The translations under genes and the position numbers were made by a program. Source: Bacteroidales bacterium (lineage in GTDB: Bacteria > Bacteroidota > Bacteroidia > Bacteroidales > P3). From it: DNA of 64,000 nucleotides. The stretch is from assembly GCA_017645585.1 (NCBI GenBank), contig JAGCOF010000002.1, forward strand, positions 62,001 through 126,000, read 5' to 3'. Below are positions 53,180-62,932 of the stretch, in pieces. The notes below the pieces were generated by a model. The model saw nothing but the letters and a program-made list of their open reading frames with translations. It made no database searches and was not told the DNA's origin. Position 1 is the first letter of the stretch. The number at the start of each line of letters is the position of its first letter.

Positions 53180-53465
53180 TATCTTTGCAGTCGGAAAATG
53201 AAACGATAAATATTAACAAAACAGAATAATAATAGAGAAATAGAATAAAAATAAAAACATAAATTAGAAGCGTTTTTGCTTTTCTTTGTACGTGGAAATC
53301 GCCAATTTCTGAACTTGTTGCAAAAGAAAGGGAAACGTTCACGGTATCCGTGAACTTTCTTGTTGCAACAAGGGTTTTGGCGAACCTCCACGTAAACAAA
53401 AAAGACCTCACGGATTTTTGTTATTTGATGTTTGGAAAGCGGAGCGCAATCCAATTCCAGGTATC
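53180..53465 (+). promoter_or_regulatory. Promoter and structured leader of the second R-M gene
   Basis: TATCTTTG -7 box at 53180-53187; micro-ORF ATG-AAA-CGA-TAA at 53198-53209; 25 bases shared with the first R-M leader at 53264-53288. Nested hairpin: P1 TACGTGGA 53289-53296 with 53387-53394; P2 TCGCCAA 53299-53305 with 53377-53383; P3 CTTGTTGCAA 53314-53323 with 53363-53372; P4 GAAA 53326-53329 with 53356-53359; P5 GTTCACGG 53337-53344, loop TAT, CCGTGAAC 53348-53355. All stems are perfect. A TCACGG at 53408-53413 could pair alternatively with the 3' arm of P5. The gene starts 71 nt after P1. Confidence 0.72.
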
Positions 53466-56117
53466 ATGAGCAATGCACAGAAATCTAAATTAAAAGAAGC
53501 GACCAGCTGGCCATGCGAAAAGGACCGATTGAATAACGAGGCTTCGGTTGAAGCCTTTTTTCTGAATAGGTTTATTGATTATCTGAAGTGGGACGATTCA
53601 AAAGTCCGTCTAAAGGAATCAATAGAAACATTTCTTGTAAGTAAAGGCGGTAGGAAAAAAGAAAATTATAAACCGGATTATATTCTTTTAGATGAATATA
53701 ATAAACCTTATATCGTAATTGATGCAAAAGGCACAAATGAAGATATTCATGATTTTATACATCAATGTTCAGGTTATAGCCTTTCACTGAATCAAGAAGA
53801 AGAATCTGTCAAGTACTTTATATTAAGCAATGGTTTGTTGACTGAATTATATGGATGGAAAGGGGGTACGCCTATTTTGTCTTTATCTTTTGAAGACTTT
53901 TCTAACAAATCAGATATTTTCAGACAATTGATAACTATCATTACAGCTGGGAAAAGAGGGAATTCGCCTGGCGAAAAAAAGAACGAATATATAACCATTA
54001 AACAGATAAACAAAGAAGATGCCCAAAAAATATTCAAGAAATGCCATAAAGATATTTGGAACGCAGAAAAATGCGGTGTGAATTTCGCTTTCATGCAATT
54101 TGTGAAGTTGATTTTCTTGAAAATGCAGAGTGACAAGATCGTGCATGAAAAATATTGCTTTCCGAAGAATTCTCCAAATATGCGAGTGAAGAAAGATGAT
54201 GTTCTTTTTAGTGAATACTGGGTCGAAAAAAACACGAATGATTTCTGTTTAAATCCTGTAAATGAACTACAGTTTAAATCCTTGATGGATAATTTGGAAA
54301 AAGATATTAAAAAGAAAAAGAAGAAACCCCTATTTAATAAGGATGAACAAATTGAGCTAAAAGCAGGTACCATTAAAAAGATAATAAAGAATCTTGAAAA
54401 AAACGATTTATATGGTATTGATGAGGATTTAAATGGTCGTTTGTTTGAAACATTCTTGAACGCCACAATGCGAGGAAATGATTTAGGACAATATTTCACG
54501 CCTCGTAGTATTGTGAAATTAGGTGTGGCACTTGCAGATATTAGGGTTTCAGATGAGCATATTGACAAAGTGATAGATGCAAGTTGCGGAACGGGTGGAT
54601 ATTTGATTGAAGCTTTTGCTCAAATGAAAGCGAGAATATTGGCAAACAATAGTTACTCAGACCTCAAAAAGCAAGAGCTCATTGGTAGGTTATGTAGTAA
54701 TAGCATTTTTGGAATTGATGCGGCAAAAGATCCCAAATTAGCAAGAATTGCTCGAATTAACATGTATCTACATGGTGACGGTGGAAGCCAAATATATATG
54801 GGAGATGCTTTGAACAAGAAGATGTCTGTTGACCTTACTGATAGTCAAGAATTTCAAGATGAAATGGAGGAAATGAAAGACGTGTTCAAGGAAAAAACAT
54901 TTGACGTAGTAGTCACTAATCCACCATTCTCTATGGAATATACCGCTAAAGACCCAGAACAATTGGAAATCCTAAAAAAATACGATATGGCTAAGACAGA
55001 CACGGGATTTCGTTCGTTGCGAGCAGGCGTAATGTTTATTGAAAGATACTACGGCTTATTAAACCCTGGAGGCAAACTAATTACAGTAATTGATAATACA
55101 ATATTAAATTCTGATCAATACTCATATGTCCGCGATTATATAAGAGAGCATTTCATTATTAAGGCCATCATTTCACTTCACGGGGATGCATTCCAACAAT
55201 CTAAAGCACGAGTTAAAACCTCATTAATTTATTTAGAAAAAAAACAGGATTTGTCAGAAAAACAGCCTGATGTCTTCATGACTTTTTCAACCTGTTTAGG
55301 AGTAGATGACAAACCAATAACAACAAGTCAAAGCATTATTCAAAAAGAACGAGAAAAGGCCGAAAAAGAAATAAAAAAAATACTTTCCGACTATGATAGA
55401 TTCAAAAGGGGAGAAAAAGGTGAGTGGAGAATACCACCAGAAAGAGTGACAGGAAAACTTGATGTGAAGAATTGTTTTCCTTTGAAAGGAAGGTATGTCC
55501 AAACCTGGGTTGAGAAAGGATATGAGGTAAAACGATTATCGGATATTTTTACACCAGTTGAAGGCGAGTTTAAACCATCTCTAGATGGTGAGGCTGAAGA
55601 ATACAAAATATTAACCATAAAATATGATGGATATTGTTCAAATGAAGAAATCCGTTTGGGGGCTGATATTCAAGGTAAGGGTACTTTGGTAAAAGAGGGT
55701 AATATTGTTTTTAGTCAATATAATGCTTACTATGGAGCAATAGGTTATGTGTCTAAAGAATATGTTGGTTCATTTGCATCAAGTAGTTATATAGTACTTA
55801 ATCCCACGGACAAAGTTGACGGTATTTATGCATGGTCGGTTCTTAGAACAACTGAGATACGAGCAGATATATTGGATAGTGCAGTTGGAATGGGGCGTAG
55901 CCCAATAAAATGGGATAATATAAAGGATGTTCAAGTTCCTTTTATTAAAGACCGAAAGAAGAGGAAGGAAATTGCATGTAGAGTTGAAAAATCATGGGAG
56001 AAGATAAAAAAAGCAAAACAGGAAGTTGAGAATGTCAAAACGGAACTTGGTGATATCTTTGGCACAGAGACTCCAGAGAGTCTCTTTAGGTTTGAAGCAA
56101 ATAAGCCCCCCAAATAA
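53466..56117 (+). CDS. Single-chain restriction-modification enzyme with HsdM-like methylase and C-terminal specificity domain
   Basis: An 883-aa fusion. A PD-(D/E)XK nuclease domain resembling HSDR_N is N-terminal (PDYIL 70-74, IDAKG with D86-K88). The methylase core has GQYFTPR (341-347), motif I DASCGTGGY (371-379) and NPPF (485-488), as in type I HsdM. An HsdS-like recognition domain with a closing helix (KKAKQEVENVKTELGDIFG) ends the protein. Cutting, methylation and recognition are thus in one polypeptide, as in type IIG/BcgI-like systems. It is strongly A+T-rich. ATG 53466 (MSNAQKSKL) is chosen; ATG 53418 would start in the leader tail. Confidence 0.85.
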   Translation: MSNAQKSKLKEATSWPCEKDRLNNEASVEAFFLNRFIDYLKWDDSKVRLKESIETFLVSKGGRKKENYKPDYILLDEYNKPYIVIDAKGTNEDIHDFIHQCSGYSLSLNQEEESVKYFILSNGLLTELYGWKGGTPILSLSFEDFSNKSDIFRQLITIITAGKRGNSPGEKKNEYITIKQINKEDAQKIFKKCHKDIWNAEKCGVNFAFMQFVKLIFLKMQSDKIVHEKYCFPKNSPNMRVKKDDVLFSEYWVEKNTNDFCLNPVNELQFKSLMDNLEKDIKKKKKKPLFNKDEQIELKAGTIKKIIKNLEKNDLYGIDEDLNGRLFETFLNATMRGNDLGQYFTPRSIVKLGVALADIRVSDEHIDKVIDASCGTGGYLIEAFAQMKARILANNSYSDLKKQELIGRLCSNSIFGIDAAKDPKLARIARINMYLHGDGGSQIYMGDALNKKMSVDLTDSQEFQDEMEEMKDVFKEKTFDVVVTNPPFSMEYTAKDPEQLEILKKYDMAKTDTGFRSLRAGVMFIERYYGLLNPGGKLITVIDNTILNSDQYSYVRDYIREHFIIKAIISLHGDAFQQSKARVKTSLIYLEKKQDLSEKQPDVFMTFSTCLGVDDKPITTSQSIIQKEREKAEKEIKKILSDYDRFKRGEKGEWRIPPERVTGKLDVKNCFPLKGRYVQTWVEKGYEVKRLSDIFTPVEGEFKPSLDGEAEEYKILTIKYDGYCSNEEIRLGADIQGKGTLVKEGNIVFSQYNAYYGAIGYVSKEYVGSFASSSYIVLNPTDKVDGIYAWSVLRTTEIRADILDSAVGMGRSPIKWDNIKDVQVPFIKDRKKRKEIACRVEKSWEKIKKAKQEVENVKTELGDIFGTETPESLFRFEANKPPK

Positions 56118-56273
56118 TACTAAGCGGTTTTCAAGGAAGGGAAGGATTGTTCGCTACGCTCACGATCCGTTGGGGTAGGGCTTTACCTAAATCCAAAATG
56201 AGCACAGCGGCGCTGTTTTACTTTTTTATGCAGACACCCCGTCTGAAAGCAAGCTTTCGCCGAGGTGTCTACA
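56118..56273. other. Spacer between the second R-M gene and tRNA-fMet
   Basis: No gene seen. GGGAAGGATT at 56139-56148 repeats a 10-base piece of the tRNA 3' region (56322-56331), a possible attachment-site trace. An imperfect hairpin (AGACACC ... GGTGTCT) spans about 56232-56266. Confidence 0.4.
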
Positions 56274-56300
56274 TAAAAAAAGCAGGACCGAAGTCCTGCT
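56274..56300 (-). terminator. Terminator of tRNA-fMet
   Basis: On the minus strand AGCAGGAC, loop TTCG, GTCCTGCT, then a run of seven T. Confidence 0.9.
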
Positions 56301-56315
56301 CACTTTTGATTTAGG

Positions 56316-56387
<72 letters not shown>

Positions 56388-56418
56388 CTCTCTTGTCTCC
56401 CTGACGGAAAACCGAGTG

Positions 56419-56450
56419 CAAAGATACGAACTTTTCCCCAATCTACCAAA
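56419..56450 (-). promoter_or_regulatory. Promoter of tRNA-fMet
   Basis: Minus-strand TATCTTTG (56419-56426) and TTTG (56447-56450), spaced 20 bp. Confidence 0.75.
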
Positions 56451-56470
56451 TATTTCTTGTTTTTTTCTTT

Positions 56471-58267
56471 TTATTCTTTGATTATACGCCTGTTATAGAT
56501 GCCTTTCCAAGTGCGCAACTGCACGGTGTAGACGCCTGCGGGCAACGTCTGGAGGCTGATTTTGCCATTGCCGCCGTCCATTGTGGCGGTCATCACGGTG
56601 CGACCCACAACGTCAAGCACATAGGCCTGCGCAGCGCCGTTCTCGGGCCACTGCAGGTTGACTTCGCCAGCGGTCGGGTTGGGCCACAAGTCGAAGTCAC
56701 CATTAGCTGCTTCCACGATGTTCAGGTTCTTGTCGACCCAAATGGCATAGAGAGTGGTGTTTATTTTCAGGCGGTAGGCCTCTCCACTGCGGTAGATGTC
56801 GCCGTTGCCGTGCTGGTTGCGGCACCAGCCGTAGAAGCGGAGGGTGGTGTCGGGATGGACAAATTCACACTCGGGCATCACTACACTGTCGGCCGGGCAG
56901 TACTGCAGGTTGAACTCCTCACCGTCGGCACCGTTGGGCAGGAAGTTGAGCACCTTGAGGTTGAGTTTGGTCAGGTGGATGTAGAAGACGGTGTCGAGAT
57001 AGCGCAGGTGGGTGTCGCAGGAGGCTATGGGCAGCGTAAAACCGTGGTAGGTGTACTCGCCGTAGTTGATGCACACGGTATCGAATATCTCGATGGTGTC
57101 CAGGACCTCTTCGCCGGGCTCGATGCCGAAGATGGCACCCTGGTCGAGGTTGAAGGTGTAGGTGGCGTTGCCGCCGGCGCCGCCGCTACCGGGGGCGAGG
57201 TTGCTCATGTAGTAGAAGCCGTCGCCATAGCCGCTCCAACCCCAATTGAAGTGATACATAGTGTCGTTGTTGGAGCCGTCGAGGATAAAGGCGTGGCCGC
57301 CCTCTTGGTCGCGACCGCTGTAATAGATGGGGCGACCGGCGGCAAGGTCGTCGTCAATCATTGAAAGCCAGATGCTGTCGGCATAGGTTCCGCGCGAACG
57401 ATGGCGAAGGGTGGGTTTGTATTTGAAGTAAGTGTAGAAGGCGTTGGTGGCACAAGCCGTTGCCCAGGAGCCGCACGACGAGTAGGCGCCGCTGCCGCCG
57501 GTGGCCGAGGGGCCGTACATCATGTCGACAGCCACGCCGCAATGGTAGCTGAGGGTGCTGAGGGCATCGGCCTCCTGCTGGTCAACAGCCATAGCTACGG
57601 TATTCGGCATCATCTCCCACCGATAGGTGGTGTGCGCAAAATCGGCCGAAAGGACGCCGTAGTCACCATAGACATAGCTGCGTTCGCCGGTGCCGCACGA
57701 GGGGAAGTTCCAGCGCTTCATGATCTGTGCCATTGCGGTGGCTACACAACCCACCACGCAGCGGGCATGATAGTTCGAATCGTAGGGGCACTTGCGGTTA
57801 TAGGGGTCGCCCTGATCCCAACGGGTTTGGCACAGTTTGGGCACATTCTGCAGCGTAAGCGGCGTAGCGGGGGCATCCTGCATCAGCGGCTCCCAACGCA
57901 AGTCGGCGGCCTTGTCCAGCGACCCGACGACCTCCAGCTGCCGGTCGATACCCGTCAGCCAATAGCGCAACTCGGGGTTCAGCTCCTCGGGGAAGGGGCT
58001 GTCGAACGAGTAGCCGAGAACGGGACGCACACGGTCGTCGGCAGACACCACAACAAAGCCTTCTTCTCCATTGACGAAGACATACATGTGGCGGAGCTCA
58101 TCGAACGTACGCAGCTGCATGTCGAAGACAGGTTTTTGGTTCTCGGGGTAGTACGAGTTCCAGAAGTTGACAGCCACCCGACGGGCCATATCGGTCGACA
58201 CGGGAGCTGCGAACACGGCACCCATCGTGAGGGCGGCGAGCACAAAAAGAGCAAGTTTCTTATTCAT
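56471..58267 (-). CDS. C10-family (streptopain-like) cysteine peptidase with T9SS sorting domain
   Basis: A 598-aa secreted protease. Signal peptide about 1-21 (LAALTMGAVFA), an inhibitory propeptide (FVVVSADDRVRPVLGYS), catalytic Cys174 in CVVGCVATAMAQ, His325 in GGHAFILDG and the Trp segment FNWGWSGYGDGFY. A beta-rich middle and a C-terminal sorting domain (LWPNPTAGEVNL ... GVYTVQLR ... NRRIIKE) follow. It is the last gene of a leftward operon, 23 nt after dsbD, which could help fold exported cysteine proteins. Confidence 0.92.
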   Translation of the reverse strand: MNKKLALFVLAALTMGAVFAAPVSTDMARRVAVNFWNSYYPENQKPVFDMQLRTFDELRHMYVFVNGEEGFVVVSADDRVRPVLGYSFDSPFPEELNPELRYWLTGIDRQLEVVGSLDKAADLRWEPLMQDAPATPLTLQNVPKLCQTRWDQGDPYNRKCPYDSNYHARCVVGCVATAMAQIMKRWNFPSCGTGERSYVYGDYGVLSADFAHTTYRWEMMPNTVAMAVDQQEADALSTLSYHCGVAVDMMYGPSATGGSGAYSSCGSWATACATNAFYTYFKYKPTLRHRSRGTYADSIWLSMIDDDLAAGRPIYYSGRDQEGGHAFILDGSNNDTMYHFNWGWSGYGDGFYYMSNLAPGSGGAGGNATYTFNLDQGAIFGIEPGEEVLDTIEIFDTVCINYGEYTYHGFTLPIASCDTHLRYLDTVFYIHLTKLNLKVLNFLPNGADGEEFNLQYCPADSVVMPECEFVHPDTTLRFYGWCRNQHGNGDIYRSGEAYRLKINTTLYAIWVDKNLNIVEAANGDFDLWPNPTAGEVNLQWPENGAAQAYVLDVVGRTVMTATMDGGNGKISLQTLPAGVYTVQLRTWKGIYNRRIIKE

Positions 58268-58290
58268 CTTGAATGTTGATTATTCGTGTG

Positions 58291-60321
58291 TTATTTGTTG
58301 TTGCGGACACCTTCGTTCAGCCACTTGACGAACTTCTGCACGTCGCGGTCGTACTTGTAGTTCTGCTCGGTGAGCACCTTGCCATCGGCGTTGACGATGA
58401 CATAGTAGGGCTGGGCGTTCATATTGAATTCTGTTTTCTGGTAGTTGAGGTTCCTGCGGCCGAGGGTCTTGAGGACGTGGCCTTTGTCGTCGGTCACCCA
58501 CTCCTCCTCGGGCAGCTGGATGGTGTTCTCGTCGGCATAGAGCGAGCACATGACGAACTCCTCGTTGAGCAGGCGCTTCACCTCGGGATCTGTCCACACA
58601 TAGTGTTCCATCTCGCGGCAGTTGGCACAGGTCTTGCCCGTGAAGTCGATGAAGACAGGCTTGCCCGTCTGGCGGGCATAGGCCTTTGCCTCGTCGAGGT
58701 CGAAGAAGGCCTCGAAGCCCAGCGGCACATGCAGCTTGTCGGCATACTTGCGGTCGGCAGGCAGCTGACCCACTTGCAGCGTGTTGGCGCTGACGGCGGG
58801 AGTATTCTCGGAGACGATGCGCTCGATGTCGAACTCCTGGCTCGACTGCGGCGGCAGGAAGCCACTGAGGCCCTTCAGCGGGGCACCCCAGAGGCCGGGA
58901 ATCATCCACACCACGAAGGCCAGGTCGGCAATAGCGAGGAAGAGGCGCAGGGTGCTGATTTCCTTCACCTCGTCGTCACCTTTGAAGCGCAACTTGCCCA
59001 ACAGGTAGAAACCCAGCATGCCGAAGATGACAATCCACAGGGCCAAGTAGATATCGCGTGGCAGCAGGCCCCAATTGCAGTAAAGGTCGGCCATCTGCAG
59101 GAATTTCAAGCCGAAGGCCAACTCGAGGAAGGCAAACGACACCTTGACGGTGTTGAGCCACGAGCCGCTCTTCATGTTCTTCAGCGCCTGAGGGAACATG
59201 GCCAGCAGCGTGAAGGGAGCCGCAAAACCGATACCGAAGCCTAGCATGGTGACCAGCGACACCCAACGGTCGGTGCTGCTGGTGGTGAGGCCCACCAAGG
59301 CAGCGCCGAGGATGGGACCGGTGCAGCTGAACGACACCAGCACGGTGGTGAGGGCGATGAAGAAGGGAGCCAGGAAGCCGCCCTTGTCGGCTTGCTCGTC
59401 GCTGCTATTAATCCACTTCTCTGGCATCTTGATTTCAAAGAGGCCGAAGAAACTCAGTGCGAAGACAAAGAAGATAATGAAGAACAGCAGGTTAGGTATC
59501 CAATGGGTGCCGATGAAGTAGAGCGCCTCGGGGCCGAAGATGAGGGCCAGGATGGCACCCATGACGGCGAAGAGGAACACGATGGAGAAGCCGAACATCC
59601 AAGCCTGGCGACGGTTCTTGCGCTTGTTGTCGCTGTTGTGCATGAAGAAGTTGACCGTCATCGGTATCATCGGGAAGACGCAGGGGGTGAACATGGTGAG
59701 GATACCGCCACCGATGGCCAATAGGAAGATGACCAGCAGGCTCTGCCCTTTCTTCTTCTCGGGAGCTGCTGGTTCTGCCTCCACAACTTCCTGAGTCTCT
59801 ACCGTCTCTTGATTTTCAACGGTGTCGATTTCCTCTTCTGTCACTTGGCTCTCTGCCTCCTCTTGCACGGCACCCTTCACCTTGAAGCTGAAGTCGTGGT
59901 CCTCGGGAGCGATGCAGCTGCCGTCGTTGCAGAGCTGGTAGCTGACAATACCCTTGACGGTGAAGTCTTTCTCGCTGAGGCGTTTCACCTTCTGGCGGAA
60001 CACCACGGTGCCGCTGAACGACTTGACCACACAGCCGAAGATCTCGTCCATCTCCTCGTGCGGCTTAGGTTCCTGCACCTTGCCGACGAGCTGATAGTCG
60101 CTGCTCGGCGTGAATTCGAAGACGATGGCCAACGGCCCGTTGGGGTCGGTGTATTGCGAATAGAGGTGCCATCCGGCATCCAGCTTGGCGGTAAACACCA
60201 ACTCGGCCTCCGTGGCCGATATCTCTTTGACGCTGTAGGTCCATTTGGCAGGGTCGAGCGGCTGAGCCCACAGGCCCATGCTTATCACCACGCCCATCAG
60301 GGCCAGCAATAGTTTCTTCAT
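58291..60321 (-). CDS. dsbD: Thiol:disulfide interchange protein DsbD
   Basis: A 676-aa inner-membrane electron carrier passing reducing power from cytoplasmic thioredoxin to the periplasm. Signal peptide, an N-terminal Ig-like domain with a Cys pair (LCNDGSCIAP), eight membrane helices with the Cys-bearing TPCVFPMIPMT and FSCTGPILGA, and a C-terminal thioredoxin domain with CANC (565-568). An acidic linker precedes the membrane part. It sits between a propeller protein and the C10 peptidase. Confidence 0.94.
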   Translation of the reverse strand: MKKLLLALMGVVISMGLWAQPLDPAKWTYSVKEISATEAELVFTAKLDAGWHLYSQYTDPNGPLAIVFEFTPSSDYQLVGKVQEPKPHEEMDEIFGCVVKSFSGTVVFRQKVKRLSEKDFTVKGIVSYQLCNDGSCIAPEDHDFSFKVKGAVQEEAESQVTEEEIDTVENQETVETQEVVEAEPAAPEKKKGQSLLVIFLLAIGGGILTMFTPCVFPMIPMTVNFFMHNSDNKRKNRRQAWMFGFSIVFLFAVMGAILALIFGPEALYFIGTHWIPNLLFFIIFFVFALSFFGLFEIKMPEKWINSSDEQADKGGFLAPFFIALTTVLVSFSCTGPILGAALVGLTTSSTDRWVSLVTMLGFGIGFAAPFTLLAMFPQALKNMKSGSWLNTVKVSFAFLELAFGLKFLQMADLYCNWGLLPRDIYLALWIVIFGMLGFYLLGKLRFKGDDEVKEISTLRLFLAIADLAFVVWMIPGLWGAPLKGLSGFLPPQSSQEFDIERIVSENTPAVSANTLQVGQLPADRKYADKLHVPLGFEAFFDLDEAKAYARQTGKPVFIDFTGKTCANCREMEHYVWTDPEVKRLLNEEFVMCSLYADENTIQLPEEEWVTDDKGHVLKTLGRRNLNYQKTEFNMNAQPYYVIVNADGKVLTEQNYKYDRDVQKFVKWLNEGVRNNK

Positions 60322-60330
60322 ATCTCTCGG

Positions 60331-61614
60331 TTATTTGAGGTTGAATTTGATTTTCTTCTCGCCGCGCACCGTCAGCACACCCACCGTATACATGCCCTTG
60401 GCCATACGATTGATTTTGATTTGCTGATTGTTGCGGTAGTTGGTCACCGTCTTCACCACCTTGCCGTTCTTGTCGGTGAAGGTCACCGTGGCCGAGGGGC
60501 TCTCGATGGTGATGGTGATGTAACCCTCGCTCAGGTGGGGGTTGATGCGCACACGCTCTTCGCCTTGGGGCTGCTGCGGGGTCGTGCCGGTGCCTGCCTG
60601 CGGCTCCTTCGGCTGGGTGGTGGCAGTGGCCACCGCTTTGGCCGGCATCTGGAAGCCCGAGAGTTTGGCGACACCCTTGCTGTCGCTACCGAACCAGCAG
60701 TCACCATTCTTGCCCACGGTCACCTTGTAGATGTTGCCCGAGGGCAGCTGGCTGTTCTTGGAGGTGAAGGTCACCCAACGGTCGACACCGTCGAACACCG
60801 CCACACCGGCGCTGGTGGCAATCCACAGCAGGCCTTCGCTGTCAAACATGATGTCGTTCACCTGGTTGCCCGGCATGGGGCTGTTGGCTGTATTCCAAAT
60901 GTGCCACTCTTCGCCGTCGAACGAGGCGAGGCCGTTCAAGGTACCGAACCACTTGACGTTGTTCTTGTCGATGGCGATGGCCGGCACGATATTGTCGGGC
61001 AAGCCCGAATTGTCCACCGTATAGCTCACCCAACGGCGGTCGTTGTACACGCTCACACCGGCGTTGGTGGTAATCCACTTGCGGTTGGCGCGGTCGACAG
61101 CCAAGTCGAGCACAAAGTCGCTCAACAAGCCGCAGTCTTCCGGTGTGTAGCGCTCCCAGGTATAGCCGTCGTAGCGCACGATACCGCCCAGGGTGACACC
61201 GATCCAGAACACACCGTCGTTGTCCTGCACAATCTCCTTGACGAACTTCATCTTCAGGCGGCGCGTCTCGGTGGTATACTCTGTCCAATGGGTACCGTCG
61301 AACTCAATGACACCGTAGTCGTCGGTGCCAATCCACACCACACCGCGCTTGTCGACCATCAGGCAGTTGACCGATTGGTCTTTGAGCTTCTCGTTGAACA
61401 TGGCGTAATCCTGCCACACTCCGTTGTTGAGGCGGCAGAGGCCCTGATAGGTACCCACCCACACGCCTTTGCTGTCGGCCGCAATGGCGGAAATGTTGTT
61501 GCCGCCGATGTCCGAGTTGCGGGTGTTGTAGAGGGTCCAATTGCCGTTGTTCTGCGCCAATACGGTGGAAGCCACCAGCATCAGCAACATTGCTGTCAAT
61601 GTATGTTTCATCAT
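60331..61614 (-). CDS. Exported beta-propeller protein
   Basis: A 427-aa protein with a signal peptide (LLMLVASTVLA) and repeated two-component-regulator-type propeller blades (GVVWIGTDDYGVIEFDG, VKWFGTLNGLASFDG, LLWIATSAGVAVFDG). A Pro/Thr/Gln-rich linker (about 325-350) leads to a C-terminal beta domain like a degenerate T9SS module (VTFTDKNGKVVKTV ... GMYTVGVL). No kinase or enzymatic part is attached, so it may be a surface scaffold. It overlaps the upstream gene stop by 4 bases. Confidence 0.8.
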   Translation of the reverse strand: MMKHTLTAMLLMLVASTVLAQNNGNWTLYNTRNSDIGGNNISAIAADSKGVWVGTYQGLCRLNNGVWQDYAMFNEKLKDQSVNCLMVDKRGVVWIGTDDYGVIEFDGTHWTEYTTETRRLKMKFVKEIVQDNDGVFWIGVTLGGIVRYDGYTWERYTPEDCGLLSDFVLDLAVDRANRKWITTNAGVSVYNDRRWVSYTVDNSGLPDNIVPAIAIDKNNVKWFGTLNGLASFDGEEWHIWNTANSPMPGNQVNDIMFDSEGLLWIATSAGVAVFDGVDRWVTFTSKNSQLPSGNIYKVTVGKNGDCWFGSDSKGVAKLSGFQMPAKAVATATTQPKEPQAGTGTTPQQPQGEERVRINPHLSEGYITITIESPSATVTFTDKNGKVVKTVTNYRNNQQIKINRMAKGMYTVGVLTVRGEKKIKFNLK

Positions 61615-62918
61615 GTCTTGTGTTTCTCTTTCTTAGCTGCAGGGAATAATATATTGTTCAGTATCAGCCTATAGCCAGCCGAATTGGGATAGAGCGAGAG
61701 GTCCGTCGGTGGGTCGCCGATAAAGTGGCGGTAGTCCTCGGGGTCGTGTCCACCGAGGAAGGTCCAGGTGCCCTTGCCGTATTCGCCGTGCAGGTAGCGC
61801 ACCTCGCCGAGTTCCTTGTTCTCAGCCAGGATGACGCAGCTGCTCTTCACCAGCTCGCGGCGGAAGGCGGTGGTTTGTCCCATGAAACCATGCACCACAC
61901 GGGTGTGGTTCTGCGTCAGCATCGTGGGCACCCAATCCCACTTGGCCGAAAAGTCGAACAGCACAAAGAAGTCATTCTTCTCGTTCACCACTCTTTGACG
62001 CGCACGGTCGTCGATGTCGATGGTCGATATTTCGTATTCCGTCGGATTGGTGCTAATACGGAAATCTTTAAAGGCAAAGCATTTGCTGTAATCCAGCATC
62101 GACTGCGCGTTGGGTTGCATCGGGTCGCCGTCGAACATGGCGTCGCAGATGTCCACCCCCTCGGCCGACAGAGCCACATCGTAGCTGTCGGGAGCCGAGC
62201 ACATGGCGAAGAGGAAGCCGCCACCCATCACAAAGTCCCTGATTTTGTGCGCCACCGCCAGCTTCAGGTGACTCACCTTGCTGAAGCCCAACTTGGAGGC
62301 CATCACCTCCTGCAGGCGCACATCCTCGATGTACCACTGCTGGTTTCGATAGTTGCCCCAGAACTTGCCATACTGACCCGTGAAGTCCTCATGGTGCAGA
62401 TGCAGCCAATCGTAACCTGGCAGCACACCGGCCATCACCTCCTCGTCATACACCACGTCGTAGGGTATCTCAGCATAGGTGAGCACCAGCGTGACAGCGT
62501 CGTCCCACGGCAGCTTGTTCTTGGGCGAATAGACGGCAATGCGCGGAGCCTTCTGCAGCTTCACGGCGTCCATGTTCACCCCCGGGTCGGCGATGTGGCT
62601 CAGGATGGCGCTCGACTGCCCGTCGGCAATCACCTCGCAGGTGACACCCCGCAGACGGCACTCGCGCTCGATGCCCTCGGCATACTTGGTCATGAAGGTG
62701 CCGCCACGATAGTTGAGCAACCACGTCACCTCGGCCTCACGCTGCAACGTCCAATAGGCCACCCCGTAGGCTTTCAGGTGGTTCTTCTGCACCTCGTCCA
62801 TCGGGATCAGCAGGTAACTCGCTTGCGCGTGCGCGTATAAAAAAAGAAAAAGGAGCAAGAGCCCCACGCTTTTTAAACGTGAACCCACTTGGCCCCTATA
62901 TAATCTTTCAACTTTCAA
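61611..62918 (-). CDS. Exported conserved protein of unknown function
   Basis: A 435-aa protein with a hydrophobic N-terminus (VGLLLLFLFLYAHAQA) and no membrane anchor later. SYLLIPMDEVQKNHLKAYG and LNYRGGTFMTKYA recall a Bacteroidota family sometimes labelled asparagine synthetase B, but no glutamine-amidotransferase motif is visible, so I do not give that function. No ATG fits: the frame begins at TTG 62916-62918 inside a heptamer array, and GTG in GTGGGTTCACG is an alternative about 10 codons later. It leads the operon to the C10 peptidase and starts 14 nt after tRNA-Leu. Confidence 0.72.
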   Translation of the reverse strand: MKVERLYRGQVGSRLKSVGLLLLFLFLYAHAQASYLLIPMDEVQKNHLKAYGVAYWTLQREAEVTWLLNYRGGTFMTKYAEGIERECRLRGVTCEVIADGQSSAILSHIADPGVNMDAVKLQKAPRIAVYSPKNKLPWDDAVTLVLTYAEIPYDVVYDEEVMAGVLPGYDWLHLHHEDFTGQYGKFWGNYRNQQWYIEDVRLQEVMASKLGFSKVSHLKLAVAHKIRDFVMGGGFLFAMCSAPDSYDVALSAEGVDICDAMFDGDPMQPNAQSMLDYSKCFAFKDFRISTNPTEYEISTIDIDDRARQRVVNEKNDFFVLFDFSAKWDWVPTMLTQNHTRVVHGFMGQTTAFRRELVKSSCVILAENKELGEVRYLHGEYGKGTWTFLGGHDPEDYRHFIGDPPTDLSLYPNSAGYRLILNNILFPAAKKEKHKT

Positions 62919-62926
62919 TTTTCACC
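62903..62926. repeat. 7-bp array at the start of the gene downstream of tRNA-Leu
   Basis: TATAATC, TTTCAAC, TTTCAAT, TTTCACC on the plus strand; on the coding strand GTTGAAA/ATTGAAA. It supplies the TTG start, as in tsaE. Confidence 0.75.
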
Positions 62927-62932
62927 TTTCTG

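Noticed and set aside
61611..62918. Asparagine synthetase B function
   Set aside because: Similar proteins may carry this label, but no N-terminal Cys amidotransferase or PP-loop motif is visible and the protein is exported.
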